The notes under the pieces are model-generated. The model saw only the letters and a program-made list of their open reading frames with translations, was not told where the DNA came from and ran no database searches. The translations under genes and the position numbers were made by a program. 64,000 nt of DNA from NCBI RefSeq assembly GCF_022436485.1, contig NZ_JAKUDO010000003.1:82686-146685 (forward strand). The letters run 5' to 3'. Source of the stretch: Agrococcus sp. ARC_14 (GTDB taxonomy: Bacteria > Actinomycetota > Actinomycetes > Actinomycetales > Microbacteriaceae). Of this stretch, positions 45,601 through 53,573 are shown one piece after another. The stretch's first letter is position 1; each line of letters starts with the position of its first letter.

Positions 45601-46129
45601 CGCCCAGCACGGCCTCGCCGAGCAGGTTGACGTTCAGCCGTGCCCCGGTGGCGCGGATGCGCTTGATCGCGGCACCCAGTCGGGCGTCGGTCGCGTCGAT
45701 GATGAGGTGCCCGACCATCTCGCGCAGCACCCGGCGCGCGATCGGCACGACGATCTGCGGGGCGAGCGGGGCGACGCCGCCGCCGAGCTTGAGCGCCTGG
45801 CGCATCGGCCAGGGCAGGAACGAGGGCGCGTCGCCGGCGATGGAGCGCAGCGTGCGGGCGGCCACGTGCACGTCCTCAGGGCGCACGACGCCGTCGACGA
45901 ACGACACTGCGAAGTCGAGGCCCTTGGGGTCGCGCAGCACACCGGCGAGCTGCTCGGCGCTGGAGTCGGAGGGGATCTGCTCCGCCTGCTCGAGCCAGGT
46001 GCGCACCTGCTCGACGATCTGCGGCGCGAGCGCCTGCAGCTCCTGGAGCTCGGCCTGCGAGACCTCGGCGGCGCTGTCCTGCTGCGCGTGCTTCGGCTCG
46101 ACGTGCTTCTCGGTGGCGGCTGCGCCCAT
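42602..46129 (-). CDS. putA: bifunctional proline dehydrogenase/P5C dehydrogenase
   Basis: Oxidises proline to glutamate. The 1175 residues hold an N-terminal proline dehydrogenase barrel (FAD) with KVSATTAPHQAWAFD, VRLVKGANLPMERV, LGVAGHNLFDVAFAW and FEMLLGMAQGQ, followed by an aldehyde dehydrogenase with TPPWNFPIAIPAG, TGGFETAQAFR, LAETSGKNAII (Glu) and FGHAGQKCSAAS (catalytic Cys). A further C-terminal ALDH-like domain follows. No N-terminal ribbon-helix-helix DNA-binding domain is seen. ATG at 46129 was chosen. A divergent LysR gene probably regulates it. Confidence 0.95.
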   Translation of the reverse strand: MGAAATEKHVEPKHAQQDSAAEVSQAELQELQALAPQIVEQVRTWLEQAEQIPSDSSAEQLAGVLRDPKGLDFAVSFVDGVVRPEDVHVAARTLRSIAGDAPSFLPWPMRQALKLGGGVAPLAPQIVVPIARRVLREMVGHLIIDATDARLGAAIKRIRATGARLNVNLLGEAVLGDREAKRRLDGTMALIERDDVDYVSIKVSATTAPHQAWAFDAAVGHVIERLLPLYRRAAETNTFINLDMEEYKDLEMTMAVFTRILETPGLEQYRGGIVLQAYLPDALPAMQRLQAWAAERRAKGGASVKVRLVKGANLPMERVEASIHDWPLATWHTKQDSDTHYKRVLTWALTPERIGNVELGVAGHNLFDVAFAWLLGKQRGITTGLEFEMLLGMAQGQAEVVRRDVGGLLLYTPVVHPAEFDVAIAYLIRRLEEGASRENFMSAVFELASSQPLFDREHDRFLASLDGLAAEAPGTHRVQNRADAVTPVTDDGFRNAPDTDPSLPANQAWAAGIRERSKASRLGVDAVEAATLRDAAALDAVIETGIAANESWRSLSGDARAEILHRVGHELEVRRAELMEVAASEAGKTLDQSDPEVSEAIDFAHYYAERARDLEQVDGATAVPSRLIAVTPPWNFPIAIPAGSTLAALASGASVIIKPARATARTGATMVEALWAAGVPKDVLQLVQLGERSLGDQLIGDQRIDRVILTGGFETAQAFRRIRPDLSLLAETSGKNAIIVTPSADFDLAAKDIVASAFGHAGQKCSAASLAILVGQAGSSKRLHNQLVDGVRSLEVGYPWDATSQMGPVVAPAEGKLLDGLTRLGAGEQWVVEPKQLDDEGKLWSPGLRAGVQRGSEFHLTEYFGPILGIMRVDTLEEAIALVNEVDYGLTSGIHSLDPAEIGTWLDTIEAGNLYVNRGITGAIVQRQPFGGWKRSVVGPTTKAGGPSYLMPLVDWRTAEARELAPIALPSVQVLVDAVSVLAKSADASVTASEAVALRRAAGSDQHVWATELGVARDVQQLLAERDILRHLPMPGVVIRLAEGGRIVQLARAVAAALRAGASVRVSTAIEPAPAVRAALAAAGVPVEVQGDAAFRAAAARLALGRIRYLAAEEAVAEGVRALAEAVDGRPDLAIVSHAITEAGRVEMLPFLREQAVAITAHRFGTPNQLTDALI

Positions 46130-46273
46130 GCGGCTGCCCTCTCTCGCTGGTGCGCCCTCGGAGAGGTGCACGGGTGTCCGGTCGCGGTGGTGTCCGGGTC
46201 GCGCTGACATGCGCGTCGCGGCCAGTCTGCCGCTCCGCATCGTTCAGGTACAGTGACGGTTGGCGATGATTTT

Positions 46274-46292
46274 GCATCGCTTTGACTGATGC
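46274..46292. promoter_or_regulatory. probable LysR operator in the putA/lysR gap
   Basis: GCATC-N9-GATGC (46274-46278 and 46288-46292) is a symmetrical site of LysR-type geometry in the AT-rich part of the 180-bp divergent region, just before the regulator's GTG. Confidence 0.5.
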
Positions 46293-46309
46293 TTTGAGGG
46301 AGGTCGCCC

Positions 46310-47206
46310 GTGCTCGACGTCCGCCGCCTGCGACTGCTCCGCGAGCTGCGCCTGCGCGGCACGATCGCAGCCGTCGCAGCCGCGCTCGCCTACGCGCCGA
46401 GCGCCGTCTCGCAGCAGCTCACGGCGCTCGAGCGCGAGGTGGGCGTGCCGCTCACCCGCAAGCAGGGCCGCCGCCTCGCCCTCACCCCGCAGGGTGAGCT
46501 GCTCGCCCAGCACGCGGAGCACATCCTCGCCCAGCTCGAGACGGCTGAGCGCGCCGTCGCGGCATCCCTCGACCGGCCGATCGGCACCGTGCGCGTCGCC
46601 GTCTTCCAGTCCGCTGCCCTCTCGCTCGTGCCCGCGATGCTGCGCATCCTCGCCGACACCGCGCCCGAGGTGCGCGTCGAGATGGTGCAGCGCGAGCCCG
46701 AGACGGCGCTCTATGACACCCACGTGGGCGACTTCGATCTCGTCGTCGCCGAGCAGTACCCGGGGCACGCGGCGCCGCAGCATCTGGGGCTCGACCGCGA
46801 GGTGCTCATGACGGATGCGCTGCGGCTCGCGGTGCCGCCCGGCAGCGAGATCGGGTCGCTGACCGACGCCGCGGCGCACCCGTGGGTGATGGAGCCGCAG
46901 GGCGCGGCGTCGCGGCACTTCGGCGAGCAGCAGTGCAGGGTGGCGGGCTTCGAGCCCGATGTGCGATTCGCGACCGCCGACCTGCAGGCGCAGATGCGGC
47001 TCATCGAGACCGGCCACGCGGTCGGCATCATGAACGACCTCACCTGGGTCGACACGGAGGTGCGCTTCCGGGCGCTGCCGCTGCCCGGGGCACCCCGGCG
47101 CGAGGTGTTCACCGCGGCCCGCGCCGCCTCGAGCGGCTCCCCGGCCATCGCCGCCGTACGCGAGGCGCTGCGTGGGGCGGTACCCGCCGTGGTCTCCGGC
47201 GGGTAG
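46310..47206 (+). CDS. LysR-family transcriptional regulator
   Basis: A 298-residue LysR regulator. The winged helix-turn-helix is at the N-terminus (RGTIAAVAAALAYAPSAVSQQLTALE), followed by the linker helix and a type-2 periplasmic-binding-like effector domain (GTVRVAVFQSAALSLVPAML onward). GTG at 46310 follows GAGGGAGG. It is divergent from putA, so proline or a related amino acid is the likely effector; this is inferred from position only. Confidence 0.88.
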   Translation: MLDVRRLRLLRELRLRGTIAAVAAALAYAPSAVSQQLTALEREVGVPLTRKQGRRLALTPQGELLAQHAEHILAQLETAERAVAASLDRPIGTVRVAVFQSAALSLVPAMLRILADTAPEVRVEMVQREPETALYDTHVGDFDLVVAEQYPGHAAPQHLGLDREVLMTDALRLAVPPGSEIGSLTDAAAHPWVMEPQGAASRHFGEQQCRVAGFEPDVRFATADLQAQMRLIETGHAVGIMNDLTWVDTEVRFRALPLPGAPRREVFTAARAASSGSPAIAAVREALRGAVPAVVSGG

Positions 47207-47277
47207 CGAGACGCGCGAGCCGTCGGTGCTCGCAGCCGAGGCTCGCTAGCGTGGAGGCTCACACCCGAGGGAGACCC

Positions 47278-48411
47278 ATGGGCCTGTTCACACCCAAGCG
47301 ACCGATCGAGATCGCTGAGCGACCCCTCCGCGCCCCCTGGTCGCTGTGGGCCGACACGTTCGGCCGGCTCGCGACGCGCGCGCTGCAGATCATCCTGGTG
47401 CTCATCGTCGTCGCCGGCATGGTCTTCGCGATGACGCAGCTCACCGTCGTCATCATCCCCGTGATGCTCGCGCTCATCCTCGCGGCCGCCTTCGCGCCCG
47501 TGATGGGGTGGATGCGTCGCCGGGGCGTGCCGTCGGTGCTCGCGACCGTCCTCGCGCTGCTGGCGATCGTGGTCGTGCTCGGTGGTGTCGTGTGGCTCAT
47601 CGTCAACGCGGTGCGCGATCAGTTCGGCGAGCTCGTCGATCAAGCGAGCGAGGGATTCGACCGGGTCGTCGAATGGGTCACGACTCTGCCGTTCGCCCCA
47701 ACGGACGACCAGATCACCGGAGCGCGCGACGCCGTGGTCGAGTTCCTGACGAGCGCGCAGTTCGGCTCCGGTGCGCTGGCGGGCGTGAGCGCCGCCGCGA
47801 GCTTCGTCACGGGGCTCGTGCTGATGGTCGTCGTGCTGTTCTTCTTCCTCAAGGACGGACCTCGCATCTGGGAGTTCCTGCTGCGCCCCTTCGAGGGCGA
47901 GCCCTACGCGCGCGCCAAGCGCATCGGCGGCAAGACCGTCGAGACGCTCGGCGGGTACGTGCGCGGCACCGCCACCGTCGCGTTCGTGGATGCCGTCGGC
48001 ATCGGCGTCGTGCTCTGGATCATGCAGGTGCCGCTCGCGCTGCCGCTCGCCGTGCTCGTGTTCCTGCTCGCGTTCATCCCGCTGGTCGGCGCCACCGTCG
48101 CCGGAGCACTCGCGACGCTCGTCGCGCTCGTCGCCAACGACTGGATCTCTGCGCTGATCGTCCTGGGCGCCGTCATCGTCGTGAATCAGCTCGAGGGCAA
48201 CTTCCTGCAACCGGTGGTCATGGGCCGCTCGCTCAAGCTGCACGCCCTCGTCATCCTCATCGCCCTGACCGTGGGCACCGTGCTCGGCGGCATCGTCGGC
48301 GCGGTGCTCTCGGTGCCGATCGCCGCGGTGGCGTGGGGCATCACGCAGGTGTGGGATGGCGACGACCGGCCGGCCCGCATGTTCCGGCAGAAGCGGCCGG
48401 AGATCGCGTAG
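47278..48411 (+). CDS. AI-2E family transporter (PerM-like)
   Basis: A 377-residue membrane protein of the PerM/AI-2E exporter family, with about eight helices. VVIIPVMLALILAAAFAPVMGWMRRRG, VVLFFFLKDGPRIWEFLLRP and LAFIPLVGATVAGAL, together with NQLEGNFLQPVVMGRSLKLHALVIL, are diagnostic. Members include Na+/H+ antiporters and exporters of small molecules; the name does not prove AI-2 export. ATG at 47278 follows GAGGGAG. Stands alone. Confidence 0.88.
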   Translation: MGLFTPKRPIEIAERPLRAPWSLWADTFGRLATRALQIILVLIVVAGMVFAMTQLTVVIIPVMLALILAAAFAPVMGWMRRRGVPSVLATVLALLAIVVVLGGVVWLIVNAVRDQFGELVDQASEGFDRVVEWVTTLPFAPTDDQITGARDAVVEFLTSAQFGSGALAGVSAAASFVTGLVLMVVVLFFFLKDGPRIWEFLLRPFEGEPYARAKRIGGKTVETLGGYVRGTATVAFVDAVGIGVVLWIMQVPLALPLAVLVFLLAFIPLVGATVAGALATLVALVANDWISALIVLGAVIVVNQLEGNFLQPVVMGRSLKLHALVILIALTVGTVLGGIVGAVLSVPIAAVAWGITQVWDGDDRPARMFRQKRPEIA

Positions 48412-48458
48412 CCGATCGATCTCTGCAACTGCAGCTGCAGCTGCAGCCGCAGCCTCGA

Positions 48459-49673
48459 TCAGGCGGCCGCGGGCCTGCGGACGCGACTGAGCGCGATGAG
48501 CACGAGGCTGATCGCGATGCCCGCGAAGAGCACCCAGGGCAGCGAGCCTGGGCCGAGCGTGTCGAAGGCGATGGCACCCAGCAGCGCGCCGCCGCCGATG
48601 CCGGTGTTGAAGCCCGTCGTGTACCAGGCCATGGCCGGCTGCAGCAGTCGCTCTGGCGTCGCCTCGAGCAGCCGCGTCTGCAGCAGCGGCGGCAGCGCGC
48701 CCATCGCGAGGCCCCACACCAGCACGGCCGCGAACGTCAACGGCAGCACCGTCGACACCGCGAGCACCAGCATCGTCAGCAGCATCACGATCATGCAGGC
48801 GACCACGCCCGCGAGCGGGCGCCCGCCGAGCCAGATGGTGAGCGCGAGCACGGCGATGGCGCCCATCACCCCGTAGGCGAGCAGTGCGGGGCTGAGCCAC
48901 TCCTCCGGCAGCTGCGCATGCTGCACGAGGAACGGCGAGATGAACGTGTAGAAGGCGTACTGACCGGTCATCGCCAGGGTGGTCGAGATGACCGCGACCA
49001 CCATGCCGCTCATGGACACGCGCGGGTGATCGACGGGCAGCGCGAGCGACCCCGTCTCGGTCGTGGCGACATCCTTCAGGTGGTCGACGGCCGGCAGCAC
49101 CCGCCAGACGGCGATGGCCGCGAGCAGGCAGGCGACGCCGAACACGGCGAAGGCCCAGCGCCAGCCGACGGCCTGGCCGAGCAGCGTCGCCAGCGGCAGG
49201 CCAAGCACGAAGGCGAGCGAGCCGCCTGCGCTCGTGATGGCGACCGCGCGTCCCAGCTGCGCCGGCGGCACGAGGTAGGCGGCGTAGGCGCCCACCACCG
49301 TCCAGAAGACGCCGTGCGCGAGCCCGCCGATGATGCGCATCGCGATGATCCACTCATAGGTGGGCACGATCGCCGTCGCCAGGCACGAGGCGGTGAAGAT
49401 CAGCAGCACGCCGATCACGAGCGCGTGCCTCGGCAGCCGACGGGTGAGGCGGATGAGCGTGGTCGACGACGCGACGACGGTGAAGGCGAAGACCGACACG
49501 AGCAGGCCGATCGCGCTCTCCGAGACGCCGAGGTCGCGGCTCATCGGCAGCACGAGGCCCATCGGCAGCATCTCGATCGAGATGTTGACGAAGATCGAGA
49601 GCGCGAGCACGAGCAGCGCCGCCATCGGGAAGGGCTTCGTGGCGGGTTCGGGGGATGCGGTGGGCTCTGACAT
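48459..49673 (-). CDS. MFS transporter (DHA1 family)
   Basis: A 404-residue major facilitator with twelve predicted helices. The N-terminal half shows EMLPMGLVLPMSRDLGVSESAIGLLVSVFAF and the loop-2 motif RLTRRLPRHALVIG. AMRIIGGLAHGVFWTVVGAYA resembles the AraJ/YdhP-like exporters of sugars or drugs. The substrate cannot be read from sequence. The 47 bp between it and the AI-2E gene hold repeated CTGCAG units only. Confidence 0.88.
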   Translation of the reverse strand: MSEPTASPEPATKPFPMAALLVLALSIFVNISIEMLPMGLVLPMSRDLGVSESAIGLLVSVFAFTVVASSTTLIRLTRRLPRHALVIGVLLIFTASCLATAIVPTYEWIIAMRIIGGLAHGVFWTVVGAYAAYLVPPAQLGRAVAITSAGGSLAFVLGLPLATLLGQAVGWRWAFAVFGVACLLAAIAVWRVLPAVDHLKDVATTETGSLALPVDHPRVSMSGMVVAVISTTLAMTGQYAFYTFISPFLVQHAQLPEEWLSPALLAYGVMGAIAVLALTIWLGGRPLAGVVACMIVMLLTMLVLAVSTVLPLTFAAVLVWGLAMGALPPLLQTRLLEATPERLLQPAMAWYTTGFNTGIGGGALLGAIAFDTLGPGSLPWVLFAGIAISLVLIALSRVRRPAAA

Positions 49674-49722
49674 GGTGCGCAGATGAGCCTAGTCCGGGCG
49701 GTCGCCGCCCTAGGATCGAGCC

Positions 49723-50001
49723 ATGCTGACTCCGGATGACGTCGTGCACAGGCGGTTCACCACCACGCGCTTCGGCCAGGGCTACGACCAGGACGAGGTC
49801 GACGCCTACCTCGACGAGATCACGGTCACGCTGCGCGGGCACCTCGAGGGTGACGCGGCGGCGATCAATCTGCTCGCCGACGACATCGGTGGGGCGCAGT
49901 TCACCACCACGCGATTCCGCGACGGCTACGCGATCAGCGAGGTCGACGACTTCCTCGACGAGGCCGCCGCCGCCCTGCGCGCCCACGAAGCGCGGAGCTG
50001 A
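49723..50001 (+). CDS. short protein with two DivIVA-type motifs
   Basis: A 92-residue protein made of two copies of one motif: RFTTTRFGQGYDQDEVDAYLDEITVTLR (about 11-38, key residues F, F, GYD, EVD, YLDE) and QFTTTRFRDGYAISEVDDFLDEAAAALR (about 59-86). The motif matches the N-terminal lipid-binding part of DivIVA/Wag31, but no coiled coil follows. It might bind curved membrane or bridge DivIVA. Lies 27 bp upstream of purU. Confidence 0.7.
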   Translation: MLTPDDVVHRRFTTTRFGQGYDQDEVDAYLDEITVTLRGHLEGDAAAINLLADDIGGAQFTTTRFRDGYAISEVDDFLDEAAAALRAHEARS

Positions 50002-50028
50002 ACTCCGTGGCGATCTAGACTCGACCGG

Positions 50029-50877
50029 GTGAGCAACCACTGGATCCTGTCGTTCGTCTGCGACGATCGACCGGGCATCGTGCACGCGATCTCGGGCGCG
50101 ATCGTCGACTGCGGCGGCAACATCACCGAGTCGCAGCAGTTCTCCTCCGCGGACACCGACCGCTTCTTCATGCGGCTGCAGGTCGAGGCTGACGCCGAGC
50201 GGGGCGACTTCGAGGCCCGGCTGGCGCCGATCGTCGAGCGGTACGCCATGCAGTGGCAGCTCGATGACGTGGGCCGCCCGCTCAAGGCCCTGGTGCTGGT
50301 GTCGAAGGCCGCGCACTGCCTCAACGACATGCTCTTCCGCCAGCGCGCCGGCCAGCTCTCGGTCGACATCCCGCTCGTCATGTCGAACCATCCGGAGCTC
50401 GGCTCGCTCGCCGCCTTCTACGACGTGCCCTTCGAGCACCTGCAGGTCACGGATGCGGCCACGAAGGCCGCGTTCGAGCGTCGCGTCCTCGAGGTGGTCG
50501 AGGCCGAGGGCATCGAGCTCGTGGTGCTCGCGCGCTACATGCAGATCCTGTCGCCGGAGCTCTGCGCGGCGCTCGAGGGCCGCCTCATCAACATCCACCA
50601 CTCCTTCCTCCCCGGGTTCAAGGGCGCCAACCCCTACCGCCAGGCGCATGCGCGCGGCGTGAAGCTCATCGGCGCCACCGCGCACTTCGTCACGAGCGAT
50701 CTCGACGAGGGCCCGATCATCGAGCAGAACGTCGTGCGCGTCGACCACGCGCACTCCCCCGCGCAGCTCGTCGCGATCGGTCAGGACGAGGAGTCGCGCA
50801 CGCTCTCGCGCGCCGTGCAGTGGATCGCCGAGGATCGCGTGCTGCTCGACGGCCAGCGCACCATCATCTTCCGCTGA
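50029..50877 (+). CDS. purU: formyltetrahydrofolate deformylase
   Basis: PurU hydrolyses 10-formyl-THF to formate and THF. The 282 residues comprise an N-terminal ACT domain (WILSFVCDDRPGIVHAISGAIVDCGGNI) and a formyltransferase-like catalytic domain with PLVMSNHPEL, the catalytic Asn-His-Asp set in INIHHSFLPGFKGANPY and GATAHFVTSDLDEGPII. GTG at 50029 begins MSNHWILSF. It balances the folate pool also served by folD and glyA. Confidence 0.95.
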   Translation: MSNHWILSFVCDDRPGIVHAISGAIVDCGGNITESQQFSSADTDRFFMRLQVEADAERGDFEARLAPIVERYAMQWQLDDVGRPLKALVLVSKAAHCLNDMLFRQRAGQLSVDIPLVMSNHPELGSLAAFYDVPFEHLQVTDAATKAAFERRVLEVVEAEGIELVVLARYMQILSPELCAALEGRLINIHHSFLPGFKGANPYRQAHARGVKLIGATAHFVTSDLDEGPIIEQNVVRVDHAHSPAQLVAIGQDEESRTLSRAVQWIAEDRVLLDGQRTIIFR

Positions 50878-50887
50878 GCGACGCCGG

Positions 50888-50942
50888 GTTCACCGGCAGT
50901 TCACCCGTGCTGCGGCGTGCCGTCGCCTGCGAGGGCTAGCGT
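50888..50942 (+). promoter_or_regulatory. PHO box and -10 of the secreted nuclease gene
   Basis: GTTCACC-N4-GTTCACC (50888-50905, 11-bp period) is followed after exactly 31 bp by TAGCGT (50937-50942). This is the same repeat, spacing and -10 hexamer as at pstS (22620-22566), which strongly suggests RegX3 activation under phosphate limitation. Confidence 0.8.
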
Positions 50943-50977
50943 GTGGCTCGTCCCTGCACCCCAACGGAGTGGAATCC

Positions 50978-53503
50978 ATGCGCGCACGCACCCTGCTCGG
51001 CACCTCGACGGTCGCCGCGCTCGCCCTGACGGGCATCATCGCCTCCCCGGCCATGGCCGCCGAGCACCCCGTGATCAACGAGTTCTCGGCCGACGTCGAT
51101 GGCACCGACACCGACGTCGAGTTCGTCGAGCTGCTCGGCTCGCCCGGCGATGATCTGAGCGGTCACAGCATCGTGATCGTCGAGGGCGACAGCAACACCA
51201 ATCAGGGCCGGATCATCCGCGTCGACGCGGCCCCCGCGCTCGACGCGGGCGGCCGCGGCGTGCTGCGCTACCCGCTCAACGGCATCCAGAACGGCTCGGC
51301 CTCGATCCTGCTGGTCGAGGGCACGGCGACAAACGGCCAGGTCGTCGACGCCGACCGCGACGGCACGATCGACGTCGGCGTCGCCTTCACGCTCGTCGAC
51401 GCGGTCGGCGTGACCGACGGCGACACCGGCGACCTCGGCTACGGCACCGTCCTCGAGCCCGACTTCGACGGCGACACCCGCACGGTGGGCGGCGCGAGCC
51501 GGCTGCCGGATGGCGCCGACACCGACGCGCCCGCCGACTGGGTGCGCAACGCCTTCAACGGCGCCGGCGTTCGCGGCGGCAGTCCCGCAGCCGGCGAGGC
51601 GTGGAACACCCCGGGCGAGGCCAACCGCGTCTTCGAGGACGACGGCGAGGAGGAGCCGCCCACCGAGACCGAGTGCATCGCCGAGGGCATCACGCTGATC
51701 GGCGCCGTCCAGGGCAACGGGGACGCGACCCCGATCAGCACGCCCGTCACCGTCGAGGGCGTCGTCACCGGCGACTTCCAGACCGGCGGATTCGACGGCT
51801 TCACGCTGCAGGACGCGGGCGACGGCGACCCTGCCACGAGCGACGGCCTGTTCGTCTACGCGCCGAACGCCGTCGACGTCGCCGAGGGCGATCTCGTGCA
51901 GGTCACCGGCACGCCCAGCGAGCACTACGGCATGACGCAGATCGCGAACGGCGCGGTCGCCGACTGCGGCGAGGGTGCACTGCCCGCGCCGGTCGAGGTG
52001 AGCCTGCCCATCGCCGACCACGAGCCGTTCGAGAACATGCTCGTGACGCTGCCGCAGTCGCTCTCGATCCTCGAGTACTTCAACTACGGCCGCTACGGCC
52101 AGGTGGTCGTCGGCACCGAGCGACAGATGCAGCCGACTGCCGTCGCAGCGCCCGGCTCGGCCGAGGCTGCAGCAGTGCGCGAGGCGAACGCCGCCGGCCG
52201 CATCACGATCGACGACGCGCGCTCCTCGCAGAACCCCGACCCCGCCATCCACCCTGGCAACCTCGCCGAGTTCACGCTGCAGAACACCTTCCGCGGCGGC
52301 GACACCATCACCGGCATCACGGGCGTGCTCGACTGGCGCTTCGACACCTGGGCGATCCAGCCCACCGAGGCCGGCGCGTACGCGGCCGTGAACGAGCGCC
52401 AGGCTGCGCCGGAGATCGAGGGCGCCACGCTCGAGGTCGCCTCGTTCAACGTGCTGAACTACTTCACCACGCTCGGCAGCCGCGGCGCGCAGACGCCCGC
52501 GGAGCTCGAACGCCAGGAGGCGAAGATCGTCACCGCCATCAACGAGCTCGACTCGGCCGTCGTCGGACTGCTCGAGATCGAGAACAACGACGGCGCCGCG
52601 CTCGACACGCTCGTGGCAGCGCTCAACGAGGCGGCCGGCGACCAGCGCTGGGCCGGCATCGACACCGGCACGATCGGCACCGACGAGATCACGACGGCGC
52701 TCATCTACCAGCCGGCGCTCGTGTCGCCGGAGGGCGCGCACGCCGTGCTCGACTCCTCGGTCGACCCGCGCTTCGACACCAGCGCGAACCGGCCTGCGCT
52801 CGCGCAGTCGTTCCGCGACCTCGCGACCGGCGGCTCCCTCACGGTCGCCGTCAACCACCTGAAGTCGAAGGGCTCGGCATGCGAGGGCGACTCCGGTGAG
52901 CCCGAGCAGGGCAACTGCAACGAAGTGCGCACGCAGGCCGCAGCGGCACTCGCCGACTGGCTCGCGACCGACCCGACGGGCGTCGAGACCGATGGCTCGC
53001 TCATCATCGGCGACCTGAACGCCTACGACCACGAGGATCCCATCACGACCCTCGAGGCCGCGGGCTGGAGCGACCTGCTCAAACTGCACCAGGGCGAGGA
53101 GGCGTACACCTACGTCTTCGACGGACAGCTCGGCTACCTCGACTACGGCCTCGCCGACGCCGAGATGCTGCCGCACGTCGTGGGCGCTGCCGCCTGGCAC
53201 GCGAACTCCGACGAGGCGAGCCTCATCGACTACACGATGGAGTTCAAGCAGGATGCGCAGGATGCGCTGTGGGCGCCCGACGCCTACCGTGCGAGCGACC
53301 ACGACGCGGTCGTGATCGGCATCGCGTTCGAGACTGCGCAGCCCGGCTGCGGCCACCCGGTGTTCGGCGACGACCACCCGGTGCACGGCGACGACCACCC
53401 GGGCCAGGGCTTCTGCAACGGCAACGGCGGCGGGAACGGGAACGGGAACGGGAACGGGAACGGCAACGGCAACGGCGGAGACAAGCCCGGCAAGCGGCGC
53501 TGA
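50978..53503 (+). CDS. ExeM/NucH-type secreted endonuclease
   Basis: An 841-residue exported nuclease. The signal peptide ends SPAMAA. Domains in order: a lamin-tail domain (HPVINEFSADVDGTDTDVEFVEL, about 30-200), an OB-like domain (VTVEGVVTGDFQTGGFDGF, about 240-320), and an endonuclease/exonuclease/phosphatase domain with VASFNVLNYF, GLLEIENND, NHLKSKGSACEG, IIGDLNAYDHEDP and ASDHDAVVIG. The tail has GDDHPVHGDDHP and an Asn-Gly repeat ending KPGKRR. ATG at 50978 follows CGGAG. A PHO box suggests it frees phosphate from extracellular DNA. Confidence 0.9.
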   Translation: MRARTLLGTSTVAALALTGIIASPAMAAEHPVINEFSADVDGTDTDVEFVELLGSPGDDLSGHSIVIVEGDSNTNQGRIIRVDAAPALDAGGRGVLRYPLNGIQNGSASILLVEGTATNGQVVDADRDGTIDVGVAFTLVDAVGVTDGDTGDLGYGTVLEPDFDGDTRTVGGASRLPDGADTDAPADWVRNAFNGAGVRGGSPAAGEAWNTPGEANRVFEDDGEEEPPTETECIAEGITLIGAVQGNGDATPISTPVTVEGVVTGDFQTGGFDGFTLQDAGDGDPATSDGLFVYAPNAVDVAEGDLVQVTGTPSEHYGMTQIANGAVADCGEGALPAPVEVSLPIADHEPFENMLVTLPQSLSILEYFNYGRYGQVVVGTERQMQPTAVAAPGSAEAAAVREANAAGRITIDDARSSQNPDPAIHPGNLAEFTLQNTFRGGDTITGITGVLDWRFDTWAIQPTEAGAYAAVNERQAAPEIEGATLEVASFNVLNYFTTLGSRGAQTPAELERQEAKIVTAINELDSAVVGLLEIENNDGAALDTLVAALNEAAGDQRWAGIDTGTIGTDEITTALIYQPALVSPEGAHAVLDSSVDPRFDTSANRPALAQSFRDLATGGSLTVAVNHLKSKGSACEGDSGEPEQGNCNEVRTQAAAALADWLATDPTGVETDGSLIIGDLNAYDHEDPITTLEAAGWSDLLKLHQGEEAYTYVFDGQLGYLDYGLADAEMLPHVVGAAAWHANSDEASLIDYTMEFKQDAQDALWAPDAYRASDHDAVVIGIAFETAQPGCGHPVFGDDHPVHGDDHPGQGFCNGNGGGNGNGNGNGNGNGNGGDKPGKRR

Positions 53504-53520
53504 CACCACCGGAGCAGCAT

Positions 53521-53556
53521 CGGGCGGGGCTCGGCCAACTGGCCGGGCCCCGCCCG
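53521..53556 (+). terminator. terminator of the nuclease gene
   Basis: CGGGCGGGGC-TC-GGCC (53521-53536) pairs with GGCC-GG-GCCCCGCCCG (53541-53556) around AACT: a 16-bp stem with one internal mismatch. Confidence 0.85.
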
Positions 53557-53573
53557 CCGTCTAGGCTGGCGGC

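Noticed and set aside
46207..47277. Antisense frames across the LysR gene resembling transporter or regulator sequences
   Set aside because: They are Arg/Ala/Gly-rich shadow translations with no helices or motifs in the right places.
50936..53509. 857-residue antisense frame across the nuclease gene
   Set aside because: Low-complexity Val/Arg/Glu composition typical of the opposite strand of GC-rich coding DNA, with no motifs; the plus strand encodes a clear multidomain nuclease.
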